DNA of 64,000 bases from Ferdinandcohnia sp047238305 (GCF_047238305.1 NZ_JBDFMO010000001.1:4650001-4714000); one strand, 5' to 3'. Shown: positions 25,907-35,629, counted from the first letter of the stretch. A program made the numbers and translations. Notes: generated by a model not told the origin, from the sequence alone.

Positions 25907-26806
25907 TTACATGACTTTCTCACTAGGCACCTGAACTTTTACAGGATTAGCTAATACACCGATAGAGGAAATCTCAATTTCAATATGGTCCTTCTCTTTA
26001 AGAGTAAATTCGTTTGGCGGTACAATCGAGGTGCCTGTTAACAGAACTGTACCATCAAAAATTTCATTGTCTCGAACTAAGAATGAGACTAATTCTTCAA
26101 AACGTCGTTTTAACTGAGCTGTATTGGCAGTCCCCTCAACGACCAGTTGGTCACCTCTGAAAATTCGGCAGATAAGCTGAAAATTATACGGGTCTTCTAC
26201 CGTTTCCGCAAGGCGAATAGCTGGTCCAATAGCACATGAATGTTTCCATATCTTAGCTTGTGGTAAATAAAGGGGGTTATCACCCTCGATGTCCCTGCAA
26301 CTCATATCATTACCAATTGTATATCCAACAATCCGACCATCTTTTGTGATGACAACACCCACCTCAGGCTCAGGAATTTGCCAGTTGGAATCATTTCGTA
26401 AGTATACGGGAGTATTCGGCCCAATAGTTCTGGCTGCAGTTGATTTTAAAAATAACTCAGGTCGCTCAGCATCATAGACTTTGTCATAACAGGTTTGTTC
26501 GTCGTTTTTTCCATTTGTAGTTTCATAGTTTCTTGCATCCCTACTTTTCTCATAGGTCACTCCAGAAGCCCATACCTCTGGGGCAACAATCGGAACTAGT
26601 AATTCTAATTCGTCTAGCCTCTCTTTAATTGGTTCAGTCCCGGCTATAGAGTTTTCAATCAGTTTAAGGGCTGTAACCCCAGTAGATTCCGCTTGATTCA
26701 CCAATTCCATAAAATCCGAATGAGGCAAAGAATAAATGTCTCCCTGATCTGTTAACGCACCTAGCACCACAGCTGAATGATTATTTACAAAACGAATGAT
26801 TCTCAT
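25907..26806 (-). CDS. Fumarylacetoacetate hydrolase (FAH) family protein 1
   Basis: A 299-residue FAH-fold protein. Metal-site motifs are visible: PEPEVGVVITKDG (two Glu), YTIGNDMSCRDIEGDNPLYLPQAK with Asp, and LLTGTSIVPP. In sugar-acid clusters this fold acts as a 2,4-diketo-3-deoxy-acid hydrolase or a 2-keto-3-deoxy-acid dehydratase. It has its own operator pair directly upstream, between itself and the IclR gene, and is followed by the DapA-type aldolase gene. Confidence 0.87.
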   Translation of the reverse strand: MRIIRFVNNHSAVVLGALTDQGDIYSLPHSDFMELVNQAESTGVTALKLIENSIAGTEPIKERLDELELLVPIVAPEVWASGVTYEKSRDARNYETTNGKNDEQTCYDKVYDAERPELFLKSTAARTIGPNTPVYLRNDSNWQIPEPEVGVVITKDGRIVGYTIGNDMSCRDIEGDNPLYLPQAKIWKHSCAIGPAIRLAETVEDPYNFQLICRIFRGDQLVVEGTANTAQLKRRFEELVSFLVRDNEIFDGTVLLTGTSIVPPNEFTLKEKDHIEIEISSIGVLANPVKVQVPSEKVM

Positions 26807-26819
26807 GTAAAACCCTCCT

Positions 26820-26856
26820 GTTTTATAATATAAAACTAAGTTTTGTTATTTAAACA
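26820..26856 (-). promoter_or_regulatory. Predicted IclR operator pair before the FAH-aldolase unit
   Basis: GTTTTATAATATAAAAC at 26820-26836 is a perfect palindrome. A second weaker one, GTTTTGTTATTTAAAC, starts 20 bp further on at 26840. The identical 17-mer recurs at 38670 and a near copy at 47081, always with a partner 20 bp away. The first site ends 14 bases before the FAH start. Confidence 0.75.
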
Positions 26857-26899
26857 AAAAAATGACTCCACATCACGATGCAACATGTTGAATAAGGGC

Positions 26900-26935
26900 C
26901 AAGGATTTTTATGTTTTAGGTCATAAAAATCCTTG
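26900..26935 (-). terminator. Stem-loop after the IclR gene
   Basis: CAAGGATTTTTATG and CATAAAAATCCTTG form a perfect 14-bp stem with an 8-base loop, four bases after the iclR-type stop. There is no strong T run after it, so it may be a weak terminator or an mRNA 3'-end stabiliser. Confidence 0.65.
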
Positions 26936-26938
26936 ACG

Positions 26939-27712
26939 CTATTTGATCGGTAAATGCATTTCATATCCTAATTCTCTAGATATTTTCATCGCAGCTTCTT
27001 TTAGCATCTCAACCGTCCGCTGCAGTTTTTCTTGGTCGATACTTGCAGAATGCTGAGACATACTCATCGCCGCTACAACTGTTCCAGTATGATCCCAGAT
27101 TGGAACTGCAACGCAGGTGATTCCTGGTTCATTTTCTTCTTTATCCATCGAATAGCCGTTTTCCCTTACGTTTTCAAGTTCAGCCAAAAACAGTGTTTCA
27201 TCTGTGATTGTATTAGGCGTCTGCTGAACGTATTCATAATCTTTAAGGATTTCTTGAAGTTCATTACTAGATTTATTTGCAATAAGCGATTTTCCGACCG
27301 CACTGCTGTGCAACGGTATCCTTCTTCCAATTCTTGAGTACAGTACTGTCGCGGAGGGACCTTCTACCTTATCAATATAAATCCCTTCTTTGCCATCACG
27401 AATAACAAGATGGACTGTATTTCCCGACTTTACCGACAACTCGATTAAATACTTTTTGGCAATCGTACGAAGGTCAAGTCTTCGAATGACAACATTACCA
27501 CGCTCGAATAGTTTCATTCCAAGTCGGTATTTACCGTTTTCAGGATTTTGCTCAATATATCCTCTTTGCCTTAATGTCTGTAATAAAGAGTGTACTGTAC
27601 TTTTATGAAGTTGCATTTTTTCACTAATTTCAGTGATTTTCATTTCCTGTTCGTATTCATCGAATAAATCGAGGATACGGAGGGCACGATCTACTGATTG
27701 AATGATAAGCAT
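26939..27712 (-). CDS. IclR-family transcriptional regulator of the sugar-acid regulon
   Basis: A 257-residue IclR regulator. The winged helix-turn-helix is at residues 1-65 (MKITEISEKMQLHKSTVHSL...LRQRGYIEQNPENGKYRLG), followed by the effector-binding domain with RIPLHSSAVGKSLIA and EPGITCVAVPIWD. It resembles KdgR-type regulators. I use ATG 27712 because AAGGGTG lies six bases upstream; the frame opens at GTG 27721. It is the best candidate for binding the repeated palindromes at 26820, 38670 and 47081. Confidence 0.9.
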   Translation of the reverse strand: MLIIQSVDRALRILDLFDEYEQEMKITEISEKMQLHKSTVHSLLQTLRQRGYIEQNPENGKYRLGMKLFERGNVVIRRLDLRTIAKKYLIELSVKSGNTVHLVIRDGKEGIYIDKVEGPSATVLYSRIGRRIPLHSSAVGKSLIANKSSNELQEILKDYEYVQQTPNTITDETLFLAELENVRENGYSMDKEENEPGITCVAVPIWDHTGTVVAAMSMSQHSASIDQEKLQRTVEMLKEAAMKISRELGYEMHLPIK

Positions 27713-27791
27713 TATTCTCACCCTTCTAAAGTCCTATATATATGAATACATTTTACCATAATAAGTAGATTAGTAATATGTATTCTTGGTG

Positions 27792-28736
27792 TTAACGAAG
27801 CACTTCCGTATCCCTTCTATCCTGACGAATTTGTGACCAAAACGGGTACCCTTCCACATCGCCTGCAGTAGTCAGGGCAAATGCTCCCACCCTATTTCCA
27901 AGGCGTACCGCTTCTTCCAATGACCATCCTCGTAAGAGTCCAGACAGAAAGCCAGCAGCAAACCCATCTCCTGCACCAATTGGATCAACGATTCTAGTTA
28001 TGGTATAACCTGGAACAAATCCTTCAGCTGCTTTCGTTGCATAATAAGCACCTTTATCACCTAACTTTACCACAACTGTTTCTACACCTTTTTCCAAAAA
28101 ACAGGCGGCAATATCCGTTGGTTGTTTCTTTCCCGTTAATATTGTTCCTTCTTCAAGTCCAGGAAGAACGATATCAGATTGAACGGCGATGTCGTTCAAA
28201 ATCCCGTGCGCCTCTTCTTTGCTCCAAAGCTTCAGACGGATATTCGGGTCAAAGACTACCTTCACTCCATTCTTTTTCGCCAATGAAATGGCATGCATTA
28301 CGGTTTGCCTGCAAGAAGAGCTTAATGCAGGAGTAATGCCGGTTAAATGAAGGTACGTCGCCGTTTTTATTTGCTCTTCATTTAAATCTGCTGGAACCAT
28401 CCTGCTGGCAGCAGAGCCTTTCCGGTAATATAAAATATTCGGTTCCTGCATAGGTCGCATTTCCTTAAAAAATACCGCGGTAGGGTTATTTTCGTCAAAA
28501 ACAACACCCGAAGTATCAACGCCTTCTCCTCTAATAAAGTTTCGAATGTAAATGCCAAACTCATCCATTCCAAGTCTTCCCGTCCATCCCACTTGATGAC
28601 CGAGTCTTGAAAGAGCGATTGCGACATTCGATTCTGCTCCCCCAATTGTCTTTTGAAAACTGCTATTAAACCGTAAGGGGCCTGGTGTTATTGGGGTAAA
28701 CAAAACCATTGTTTCACCAAATGTAATGACATCCAT
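27792..28736 (-). CDS. kdgK: 2-keto-3-deoxygluconate kinase (PfkB family)
   Basis: A 314-residue sugar kinase of the ribokinase/PfkB family. It has GGAESNVAIALSRLG near residue 33, the RKGSAASRMVP stretch typical of KDG kinases, and the C-terminal signature DPIGAGDGFAAGFLSGLLRG with catalytic Asp. It should make 2-keto-3-deoxy-6-phospho-aldonate, the substrate of the KDPG aldolase encoded at 38765. It follows the IlvD/Edd dehydratase gene closely. Confidence 0.9.
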   Translation of the reverse strand: MDVITFGETMVLFTPITPGPLRFNSSFQKTIGGAESNVAIALSRLGHQVGWTGRLGMDEFGIYIRNFIRGEGVDTSGVVFDENNPTAVFFKEMRPMQEPNILYYRKGSAASRMVPADLNEEQIKTATYLHLTGITPALSSSCRQTVMHAISLAKKNGVKVVFDPNIRLKLWSKEEAHGILNDIAVQSDIVLPGLEEGTILTGKKQPTDIAACFLEKGVETVVVKLGDKGAYYATKAAEGFVPGYTITRIVDPIGAGDGFAAGFLSGLLRGWSLEEAVRLGNRVGAFALTTAGDVEGYPFWSQIRQDRRDTEVLR

Positions 28737-28765
28737 TCATTAGCCCCCTATTCTCCCGATTGAAT

Positions 28766-30976
28766 TCAATGTTTTTTTTCTGAAAGATTGGTTGAGTAAG
28801 CAGCCAAATCCACCTTATAGTCGTATACAGCATCTTCTGCCACCTCGAACGGAACAACACCATTGGCTGCATCCGTATGTCCCGCCATCCGATTGCTTGC
28901 GGCGATAAGACGCTGGCGTTGACGAATCGTTTTTAGTCTTATTTCACCCAGCTCTTTCCTAGCCTCTTTAGCAGTATCAAACTGAAATACAAGATTTCCA
29001 TTTTGGAATTCTTCTTCATCTAAATAATCAATTCTTTTGTTACGAAGCTGTAGATAAAGCACATCCCCTGTCTTTAAGTAAAGAATTCCTCCACCATTCT
29101 TCGCTTCTGGAGTCATGTGCCCAATCGCAGCACCGTAGGTTACTCCAGAATAGCGGCCATCACTGATTAACGTTGCTACTCTTTTCAGCTTTCGGTTCGC
29201 GTTGATATGTTGCATTGGGGTAAACATTTCTGGCATTCCGAATGCTTCCGGCCCCTGACCGGACACAATCACGGAAATTTTCAAAGCACCTTCAGCAACC
29301 ATCAAGTCAAATAGCTCATCATACTCCAAATTCATACCGTTTTTAAACAAATCAGGTGCATTGTGTTTGAGCATTGCCTTCATCGTTAAATAGTCAAAAC
29401 TTCTGTTCTGCTTTAATTTTTCTAATAAATTTTCTTCCAACAATCTTTCATTGGCGCTATGTTCATTATCATAGAAAAGGACAAATGACGCCTTGTGATC
29501 AAAATTATCGAGTTGTGCTGTCGTCATTCCGCTTATCTTAACCACAGCACTTTCAAAAAAGTTCCCTGTTAACACGTCTACTCCGCTGAATGACCTTCTT
29601 GGTTTTGAGAGAATAATAGGATTATCCTTTACTCCAGTTGCCGGTAAACCTTGTTTTTTCGAGAGCCGCTCTCTCCATGTTGTCCCTGTCACTGTCGGTG
29701 CATCTATATCCATTGGGACGCCATTTTCAATCAACTCATAGATAAGTGTTTCCATCCCTTTAATCTGACCACTACAGCATTGCATCGCAAGTGCAAAAAT
29801 GTCTCTGCCCTCTGTCAGGCTATAGTTAAACAAATCTGGAATAGGAACCTCATGATGGATTTGGTCATAATCCCACAGGTTAAATTTATAACCGCCGTAC
29901 ACCATCGCAGCAACGATATGCATCATCAAATTGGTGGAGCCCCCTGATGCGCTGTGAATTCTGATCGCATTTCTAATATTGGCAGCCATAATGCTTGAAG
30001 TTCCAAAAGCTGGATCATTTATCATCCCTGCAAGTGAATCCACTGCTTCATTTACCTCTACCTGTGTTGGCGGAGCTGTCAGTTGCTCAACTGCAGGATG
30101 TACGAGCCCCATACCCGCTACTAGGTGGCGGGAGCTGTTTCCTGTTCCGTTAAAGGCACAGACACCACCCTGACCATCACAAGTTGCGACAGCCAATTTC
30201 TTTTCGTAAAGCTCATGCTGATCCTTCGTAATGATGCCCCGCTCCCGAGCGCGCTCAAGTACGCCTTGGAACGCTGTATTTGAGGAGCATTGTAAAATAT
30301 ACGAAAGTGCGTCACGTAAGTCAAAAGCAATGTCCTCGGCCCCTTTCGCTTCTGCAAGGAGTGCTACTTCTTCAAGCTCAGAAAAGAGCGCACTTGGGAT
30401 CGTTCCTCCCTTCAGAACATGAGCAGGAGCAAAAGTAGCAAAAAAAGGTGCCTCATGTCGGAATTTGCGAACTCGATCTAAATGTGCCAAGGCACTTACG
30501 ACACCAAGAGGCTGTTTGTCACAGCCCTGAATCACGAATGCCCCGTGATAGCTGTGCGCTTCCAGCTGGTTCACAACCATTTGCGCAACTGCATTCCGGC
30601 TTTGTAAGGAATAGCTCATACCCTGGTTACTCTGTGCGGTGCCATCACACATGACAGGAGTCGCAAATTGAAAAGGGACGCCTCCGTTCTGCCAAATCCG
30701 GACGGCTGCCCTTGCAATCGTTTGGAAGTCCATGATATGGGCTGGATGATCCTGTGAACCTCCAATAATCGCAATCCTTGGAGCATTATGATGAAGCCGG
30801 TCATAAATCGCTTCTAACGACCAATCGGGCTGGTACCCTTTCAATTCTGCTTGGAGGATTTGTTTGGACCGGTCCAACAATCCCGCGACGCAAATTGGTT
30901 CATTTGCTTTACCTTGAACATTATCCCGATATGGGTTAACTGTATTCTCAATATAAGGGAATTTCAATGACATCAA
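28766..30976 (-). CDS. IlvD/Edd-family sugar-acid dehydratase (YjhG/YagF-like)
   Basis: A 736-residue Fe-S dehydratase. Cluster Cys lie in VIQGCDKQPLG, ATCDGQGGVCAFNGTGNSSR and FALAMQCCSGQ; the C-terminal half has ATLISDGRYSGVTYGAAIGHMTPEA. The length and start resemble the D-xylonate/aldonate dehydratases YjhG and YagF rather than IlvD (about 560). It dehydrates a C5 or C6 aldonate to the 2-keto-3-deoxy acid. It lies next to dgoD, so the unit encodes two unrelated aldonate dehydratases. Confidence 0.88.
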   Translation of the reverse strand: MMSLKFPYIENTVNPYRDNVQGKANEPICVAGLLDRSKQILQAELKGYQPDWSLEAIYDRLHHNAPRIAIIGGSQDHPAHIMDFQTIARAAVRIWQNGGVPFQFATPVMCDGTAQSNQGMSYSLQSRNAVAQMVVNQLEAHSYHGAFVIQGCDKQPLGVVSALAHLDRVRKFRHEAPFFATFAPAHVLKGGTIPSALFSELEEVALLAEAKGAEDIAFDLRDALSYILQCSSNTAFQGVLERARERGIITKDQHELYEKKLAVATCDGQGGVCAFNGTGNSSRHLVAGMGLVHPAVEQLTAPPTQVEVNEAVDSLAGMINDPAFGTSSIMAANIRNAIRIHSASGGSTNLMMHIVAAMVYGGYKFNLWDYDQIHHEVPIPDLFNYSLTEGRDIFALAMQCCSGQIKGMETLIYELIENGVPMDIDAPTVTGTTWRERLSKKQGLPATGVKDNPIILSKPRRSFSGVDVLTGNFFESAVVKISGMTTAQLDNFDHKASFVLFYDNEHSANERLLEENLLEKLKQNRSFDYLTMKAMLKHNAPDLFKNGMNLEYDELFDLMVAEGALKISVIVSGQGPEAFGMPEMFTPMQHINANRKLKRVATLISDGRYSGVTYGAAIGHMTPEAKNGGGILYLKTGDVLYLQLRNKRIDYLDEEEFQNGNLVFQFDTAKEARKELGEIRLKTIRQRQRLIAASNRMAGHTDAANGVVPFEVAEDAVYDYKVDLAAYSTNLSEKKH

Positions 30977-30989
30977 ATCTACCTCCTTT

Positions 30990-32138
30990 TTACCATTCGG
31001 CTACACTGCCATCTTCGTTTCTCCAAATTGGATTTTTCCAATCATGCCCCTTTTCAGCTGCAGCCAAAACGGCATCTTCATTCACATCAATGCCCAATCC
31101 AGGACCTTCGGGAATCTCGACAAAACCATTTGTATATTTAAAGACGGATGGATTTGTTAAATAGTCAAGTAAATCACTGCCTTGATTGTAATGAATACCT
31201 AGACTTTGTTCTTGAATCACCACATTTGGTGTACAGGCATCCAGTTGAAAAGAGGAGGCTAGGGCAATCGGTCCTAGTGGACAGTGTGGGGCAACCGAAA
31301 CGTCAAAAGCCTCTGCCATAGCAGCAATTTTTTTGCATTCAAGGATTCCACCGGCGTGAGAAAGGTCCGGCTGAATAATGTCCACATACCCATCTATTAG
31401 AAGCTGTTTAAAGCCCCAACGGCTATATTGACGTTCTCCTGTAGCAATCGGGCAGACAGTATGCCGGGCAATCTCCCTTAAAGCCTCATTATTTTCCGGT
31501 AAAACGGGTTCCTCGATAAACATCGGGCGGAAAGGTTCTAATTCCTTTACGAGAATTTTCGCCATGCTCTTGTGAACCCTGCCATGAAAGTCGAGGGCAA
31601 TTCCAAACTCTTTACCCACCGCTTCTCTAACGGCAGCGATTCGTTGAACGGTCGCCTCCACCTTTGAATGGGTATCAATATAATCCATTTCTTCTGTTGC
31701 ATTCATTTTGACTGCTGTAAAACCGGCATCCGCCTTTTCCTTGGCTGCATGTGCTACATCTGTTGGCCGATCTCCACCAATCCAGGAATAGACCCTGATT
31801 TTTTCCCTTGCCTTTCCACCTAGCATTTCGTATACCGGAATGTGATAGTACTTCCCTTTAATATCCCAGAGCGCCTGTTCAATTCCGGAAATGGCGCTCA
31901 TTAAAATCGGACCGCCTCTGTAAAATCCCCCTCTATAAAGCATCTGCCAGTGGTCCTCAATCATTAAGGGATCTTTTCCGACAAGATAGTCGCTGATTTC
32001 TTCCACACAAGCTCTTACTGTATCTGCTCGCCCTTCAACAATTGGTTCTCCCCATCCTGAAATCCCTTCGTCTGTATCAATCTTCAGGAATAGCCAACGG
32101 GGAGGCACTTTATAAAGTGTTAATGCTGTGATTTTTAT
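30990..32138 (-). CDS. dgoD: D-galactonate dehydratase DgoD, apparent AUA start
   Basis: An enolase-superfamily (MR/MLE) enzyme that converts D-galactonate to 2-keto-3-deoxy-galactonate. It closely follows E. coli DgoD as I remember it: LPPRWMFLKI-like start, YRGGFYRGGPILMSAI, IALDFHGRVHKSMAK, MFIEEPVLPE, QPDLSHAGGI, SVAPHCPLGPIALA and a final SVAEW. The enzyme should begin IKITALTLYKVPPRW, giving 382 residues, the E. coli length. But the first codon at 32138 is ATA, six bases after GGGAGGG. The only standard alternative is GTG 32108, which would remove the first beta strand. Confidence 0.9.
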   Translation of the reverse strand: MKITALTLYKVPPRWLFLKIDTDEGISGWGEPIVEGRADTVRACVEEISDYLVGKDPLMIEDHWQMLYRGGFYRGGPILMSAISGIEQALWDIKGKYYHIPVYEMLGGKAREKIRVYSWIGGDRPTDVAHAAKEKADAGFTAVKMNATEEMDYIDTHSKVEATVQRIAAVREAVGKEFGIALDFHGRVHKSMAKILVKELEPFRPMFIEEPVLPENNEALREIARHTVCPIATGERQYSRWGFKQLLIDGYVDIIQPDLSHAGGILECKKIAAMAEAFDVSVAPHCPLGPIALASSFQLDACTPNVVIQEQSLGIHYNQGSDLLDYLTNPSVFKYTNGFVEIPEGPGLGIDVNEDAVLAAAEKGHDWKNPIWRNEDGSVAEW

Positions 32139-32212
32139 AAAAATCCCTCCCTACTAAACTACTTAGGTAAACATCCTTAGACTACAAAGAAATTGTTTTT
32201 CTATTAAACTGC

Positions 32213-33481
32213 TTAAATACTAACGTCCAAACTCGACAAATCCATCGGGGCTGGATCAGATACTATTTCAATAGAATCTATGCTTCTCGCATCCTCCAAC
32301 ATCGATTCTGATATCCATATCTCCTGGATTTCCAATGTATTTTTGATTCGGACGATCCTTACTTTGCTTAAATCAAAAGCATTACAGGTTTTAATCGCTG
32401 CTTTTACTGCCAATTCCTCATTTTCTAAAATCATCGGTAGCTTGACGACCTGTGTGACTGTGCTTGTCAAAGCATTAGCATATCCTTTTTCCAAAATGGT
32501 TTGATCCATCACCTTCTGGGTAGAAACATCGGCCATGCCGATTCCATTTGCGTTCCCATGTGTTTTCTCTGTTAATCCCAAAACTGCAATTCTGGTTACC
32601 TGAGGACCGCCACTAGCATAAGGTGTAGCGTATCGTCCAGTTATATTTGGATCCATTCCGTCCCCCGAAATATCCTTCCCTAGTTCATCCACTACAAGAA
32701 CATCGATTGGATCAAACATGATTCTTGGCATTAGTGATTTTGCTTCTTTTAAAAGTTCCGGCTCACGATGGATAATTTCCTCTGCCGGAATCGCAACAAT
32801 CTTAGCAGGTCGATCATAGGCATTTTCTATCGACCCGAGACCAAAAATGATTGGCGTACGCTCGATAGCTATTTTCGCCATCTCCACTACATGCTCAGCC
32901 ATGTATTTGAAGCTGTAGGCATGGGCAGCTTCCGCCCCTTTTTGCTTTCCAAGACCAATGGTAATCATCTTCATTAGTCCGCTTTCTACTGGTCCGCGGA
33001 AGGCTGTATGAGGTTTAATCCTGTTGATCACAATGATTTTATCTGCCTTGTAAGCATGATGATCCATATAGATTGGAAGACCGTTTGGTAGTTTTCCAAT
33101 TTCTACAACTTCCATTGAAGCTAGAATGGGGGCGCCAATTGCATCTTCCGTTACCCCCAACTGCTCAAGAACATCCACTTGCCCAGCGGCAGTTGCCCCT
33201 CCATGGCTGCCCATCGCTGGTACGATGAAAGGATGCCCTCCAACACTTTTCACAGCATTCACAGTCTCCCTAACCAGTTCCGGCAATTTGGCGACTCCTC
33301 TTGAACCAACAGCGATGGCCACTCTGTCTCCAGATTCGACTCTATTAAGTACCCCGGCCGTTTGAATCGCTTCATAAACGGCCTTTTTTACATTCTCAAC
33401 TTCTGGAGCATGAAATGTTTGCCTTATCTTTATCATTTGTGGAATCTCTATGTCACGCAGGAGTTCGTTTATGATTTCCAT
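32213..33481 (-). CDS. LarA-like (lactate racemase family) protein
   Basis: A 422-residue protein of the LarA/DUF2088 family, whose studied members are nickel-pincer lactate or malate racemases. Visible are RVAIAVGSRGVAKLPE, VPAMGSHGGATAAGQ, VINRIKPHTAFRGPVESGLMKM, and LVVDELGKDISGDGMDPN. In this sugar-acid unit it may epimerise a 2-hydroxy acid so that the dehydratase can use it; that is inference. No LarB, LarC or LarE cofactor genes are nearby. Confidence 0.82.
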   Translation of the reverse strand: MEIINELLRDIEIPQMIKIRQTFHAPEVENVKKAVYEAIQTAGVLNRVESGDRVAIAVGSRGVAKLPELVRETVNAVKSVGGHPFIVPAMGSHGGATAAGQVDVLEQLGVTEDAIGAPILASMEVVEIGKLPNGLPIYMDHHAYKADKIIVINRIKPHTAFRGPVESGLMKMITIGLGKQKGAEAAHAYSFKYMAEHVVEMAKIAIERTPIIFGLGSIENAYDRPAKIVAIPAEEIIHREPELLKEAKSLMPRIMFDPIDVLVVDELGKDISGDGMDPNITGRYATPYASGGPQVTRIAVLGLTEKTHGNANGIGMADVSTQKVMDQTILEKGYANALTSTVTQVVKLPMILENEELAVKAAIKTCNAFDLSKVRIVRIKNTLEIQEIWISESMLEDARSIDSIEIVSDPAPMDLSSLDVSI

Positions 33482-33509
33482 GTTCTCTCATCTCCCGGGA
33501 ATCTCTTAC

Positions 33510-34559
33510 CTATTTGCGTACTTTTTCAATTTCCTTCATCATCTCGTCTACTAGGTCCTGACCAAACTTTTCAGAGTAGTCATCAATAATAGGCTGAATG
33601 ACCTCTTTCATTTTTTGTTTTTCTTCAGCTGATACTTCGTTTACCTTTGTTCCTGCGGCCTTTAATTCTTCAATCGCTTTGGCATCTTCTTCCCGGCTTA
33701 ACTCTCGTTGATACTTTCCTGCTTCAATTGCTGCATCTTGTAAAATGGTTTGCTCTTCCTCAGAGAGACCATCCCAGAATTTCTTACTAACCAGAAATAC
33801 AAATGGCGTATATACATGCCCAGTCAAACTTAAATAATCCTGAACCTCATTGAATTTATTCGACTTAATAGTTGCTAGTGGATTTTCCTGACCATCAACT
33901 GTTTTACTCTCTAGTGCGGTGAACACTTCTGAAAAAGCCATTGGTGTTGGATTTGCCCCAAGCTCTTTAAATGCATCAAGATGGACTTCATTTTGCATAG
34001 TTCTAATCTTAAGCCCTTGGAAATCTTCCGCCTTTTCAACAGGATGTTTACTGTTTGTCAATTGGCGGAACCCATTTTCCCAGTATCCCAGTCCGATAAG
34101 CCCGTGTTCTGGGAGTTTTTCAAGTAGCTTTTGACCAACTGGCCCGTCAAGCACTGCATCAGCTTCTTCAGGTGTGTTGAACAGGAATGGGAAATCAAAT
34201 ATTCCAAATTCCTTAATCATTCCTACTAATGGCGATGTAGACGGGATGGTAATCTCTTGAAGTCCTCCCTGAAGGGCCTCAGTCATTTTTTGGTCATCAC
34301 CTAGTGTCGCACTGTAAAATGGTTTTACTGTTAATTTCCCACCGCTCTTTTCAGCCACAATTTCACCAAACTTTTTTAATCCTAGGCCCTCTGGATGGTC
34401 TTCGTTAAGCCCTATTCCCGCTTTGATCGTTCTCTCTTGAATTCCTTCAGTCTTATTCCCCCCAGCATTGCTGTCGGTTGATGAAGAACTACATGCACTA
34501 AGCAGTAACATCCCTGGAATAATAATTCCAACACCCAACTTTTTTAACCAACTTTTCAT
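33510..34559 (-). CDS. TRAP transporter substrate-binding lipoprotein DctP (second)
   Basis: A 349-residue DctP-type binding protein with a lipoprotein signal (GMLLLSAC, Cys23). Family stretches are AGIGLNEDHPEGLGLKKFGE, GLKIRTMQNEVHLDAFKELGANPTPMAFSEVFTALESKTVDGQENP with the carboxylate-binding Arg. A second dctP lies at 37484 in the same unit with one set of membrane subunits, so the two may feed one transporter with different sugar acids. Confidence 0.9.
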   Translation of the reverse strand: MKSWLKKLGVGIIIPGMLLLSACSSSSTDSNAGGNKTEGIQERTIKAGIGLNEDHPEGLGLKKFGEIVAEKSGGKLTVKPFYSATLGDDQKMTEALQGGLQEITIPSTSPLVGMIKEFGIFDFPFLFNTPEEADAVLDGPVGQKLLEKLPEHGLIGLGYWENGFRQLTNSKHPVEKAEDFQGLKIRTMQNEVHLDAFKELGANPTPMAFSEVFTALESKTVDGQENPLATIKSNKFNEVQDYLSLTGHVYTPFVFLVSKKFWDGLSEEEQTILQDAAIEAGKYQRELSREEDAKAIEELKAAGTKVNEVSAEEKQKMKEVIQPIIDDYSEKFGQDLVDEMMKEIEKVRK

Positions 34560-34572
34560 TTACACTTCCCCC

Positions 34573-35610
34573 TTATCTCGTTCCTTTAATATTTGGAATG
34601 GTCTCTTGACCTACTTGTTCCCTCAAATCCTTATAATTTTTTACTTCTAAATTAACCAGGTATTTCGGATACTTCTTTTCAATCAGTACATCCTTGATCC
34701 CCACCGCTGCCTTTGTCCGCATTTCCGCCTCTGCTTCTTCCGAATACCAGGCAACATGTGGTGTTAAGATCACTTGATCCATCGAAAGAAACGGGTGCTG
34801 TGCATCAATCGGCTCTTCTTCAACTACATCTAAAGCTGCTCCCACTACATGTCCTCGCTCAAGCGCATCAACTAGAGCACCCTCATCAATAACAGGGCCT
34901 CTCGAAGTATTGATAATCAATGGTTTCTTTTTCATCCTCGCAAATTGTTCTTTTCCAAGCATCCCTTTTGTAGCTGGAGTTAGCGGAGCATGGACAGAAA
35001 TGATATCCGACTCTTCTACAAGCGTTTCAAGAGAGACGAGAGTAACACCCTTTCTCTTTGCCTCTGCTGCTGGAAAATAAGGATCCGAAGCGATGATGGT
35101 AAACCCAAGTGGCTTTGCTTTCTCGGCAAGTGATTGAGGAATCCTGCCAAAACCAACAAGACCCAGTGTTTGATTACGCAGCCGATGAATCGGTCGTGTC
35201 ACCTTAAAATCCCAATTTCCGTTTTTTACCTGTTGATTGGCAACCACTACTTTCCTTACCCATGATAAAATCAAGGCCAAAGCATGATCTGAAACTTCAT
35301 CCATACAGTAATCAGGCACATTCGCTACACAGATTCCTCTTTCTGTAGCCGCTTCCAAATCAATCGTATTGACTCCAACCCCATAACGTGTGATCACCTG
35401 ACAGTTAGTCAACGATTCAATCACTTGTCTGCTTAGTGGGGCATACTGATTGATAATACCGTCTGCATTACGGCAAGCATGAATGACTTCAGCTTCCGTA
35501 CGACATTGGGCTGCGATTACTTCAATTTCAGGTGATTGGTATAACACCGCTTCCTCAAATCGAAGATCTTCAAACTCCCAGTCTGTTACAACTACTTTGA
35601 ACTTATCCAA
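34573..35610 (-). CDS. D-2-hydroxyacid dehydrogenase
   Basis: A 345-residue NAD-dependent dehydrogenase of the phosphoglycerate/formate dehydrogenase family. It has the NAD motif GLVGFGRIPQ, then INTSRGPVIDEGALVDAL with the substrate Arg, and LTPHVAWYSEEAE with the catalytic His. It likely oxidises or reduces a 2-hydroxy/2-keto acid of the sugar-acid route. It lies between the TRAP permease and second DctP genes. Confidence 0.88.
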   Translation of the reverse strand: MDKFKVVVTDWEFEDLRFEEAVLYQSPEIEVIAAQCRTEAEVIHACRNADGIINQYAPLSRQVIESLTNCQVITRYGVGVNTIDLEAATERGICVANVPDYCMDEVSDHALALILSWVRKVVVANQQVKNGNWDFKVTRPIHRLRNQTLGLVGFGRIPQSLAEKAKPLGFTIIASDPYFPAAEAKRKGVTLVSLETLVEESDIISVHAPLTPATKGMLGKEQFARMKKKPLIINTSRGPVIDEGALVDALERGHVVGAALDVVEEEPIDAQHPFLSMDQVILTPHVAWYSEEAEAEMRTKAAVGIKDVLIEKKYPKYLVNLEVKNYKDLREQVGQETIPNIKGTR

Positions 35611-35629
35611 AACTCCACCTCCAACAAAA

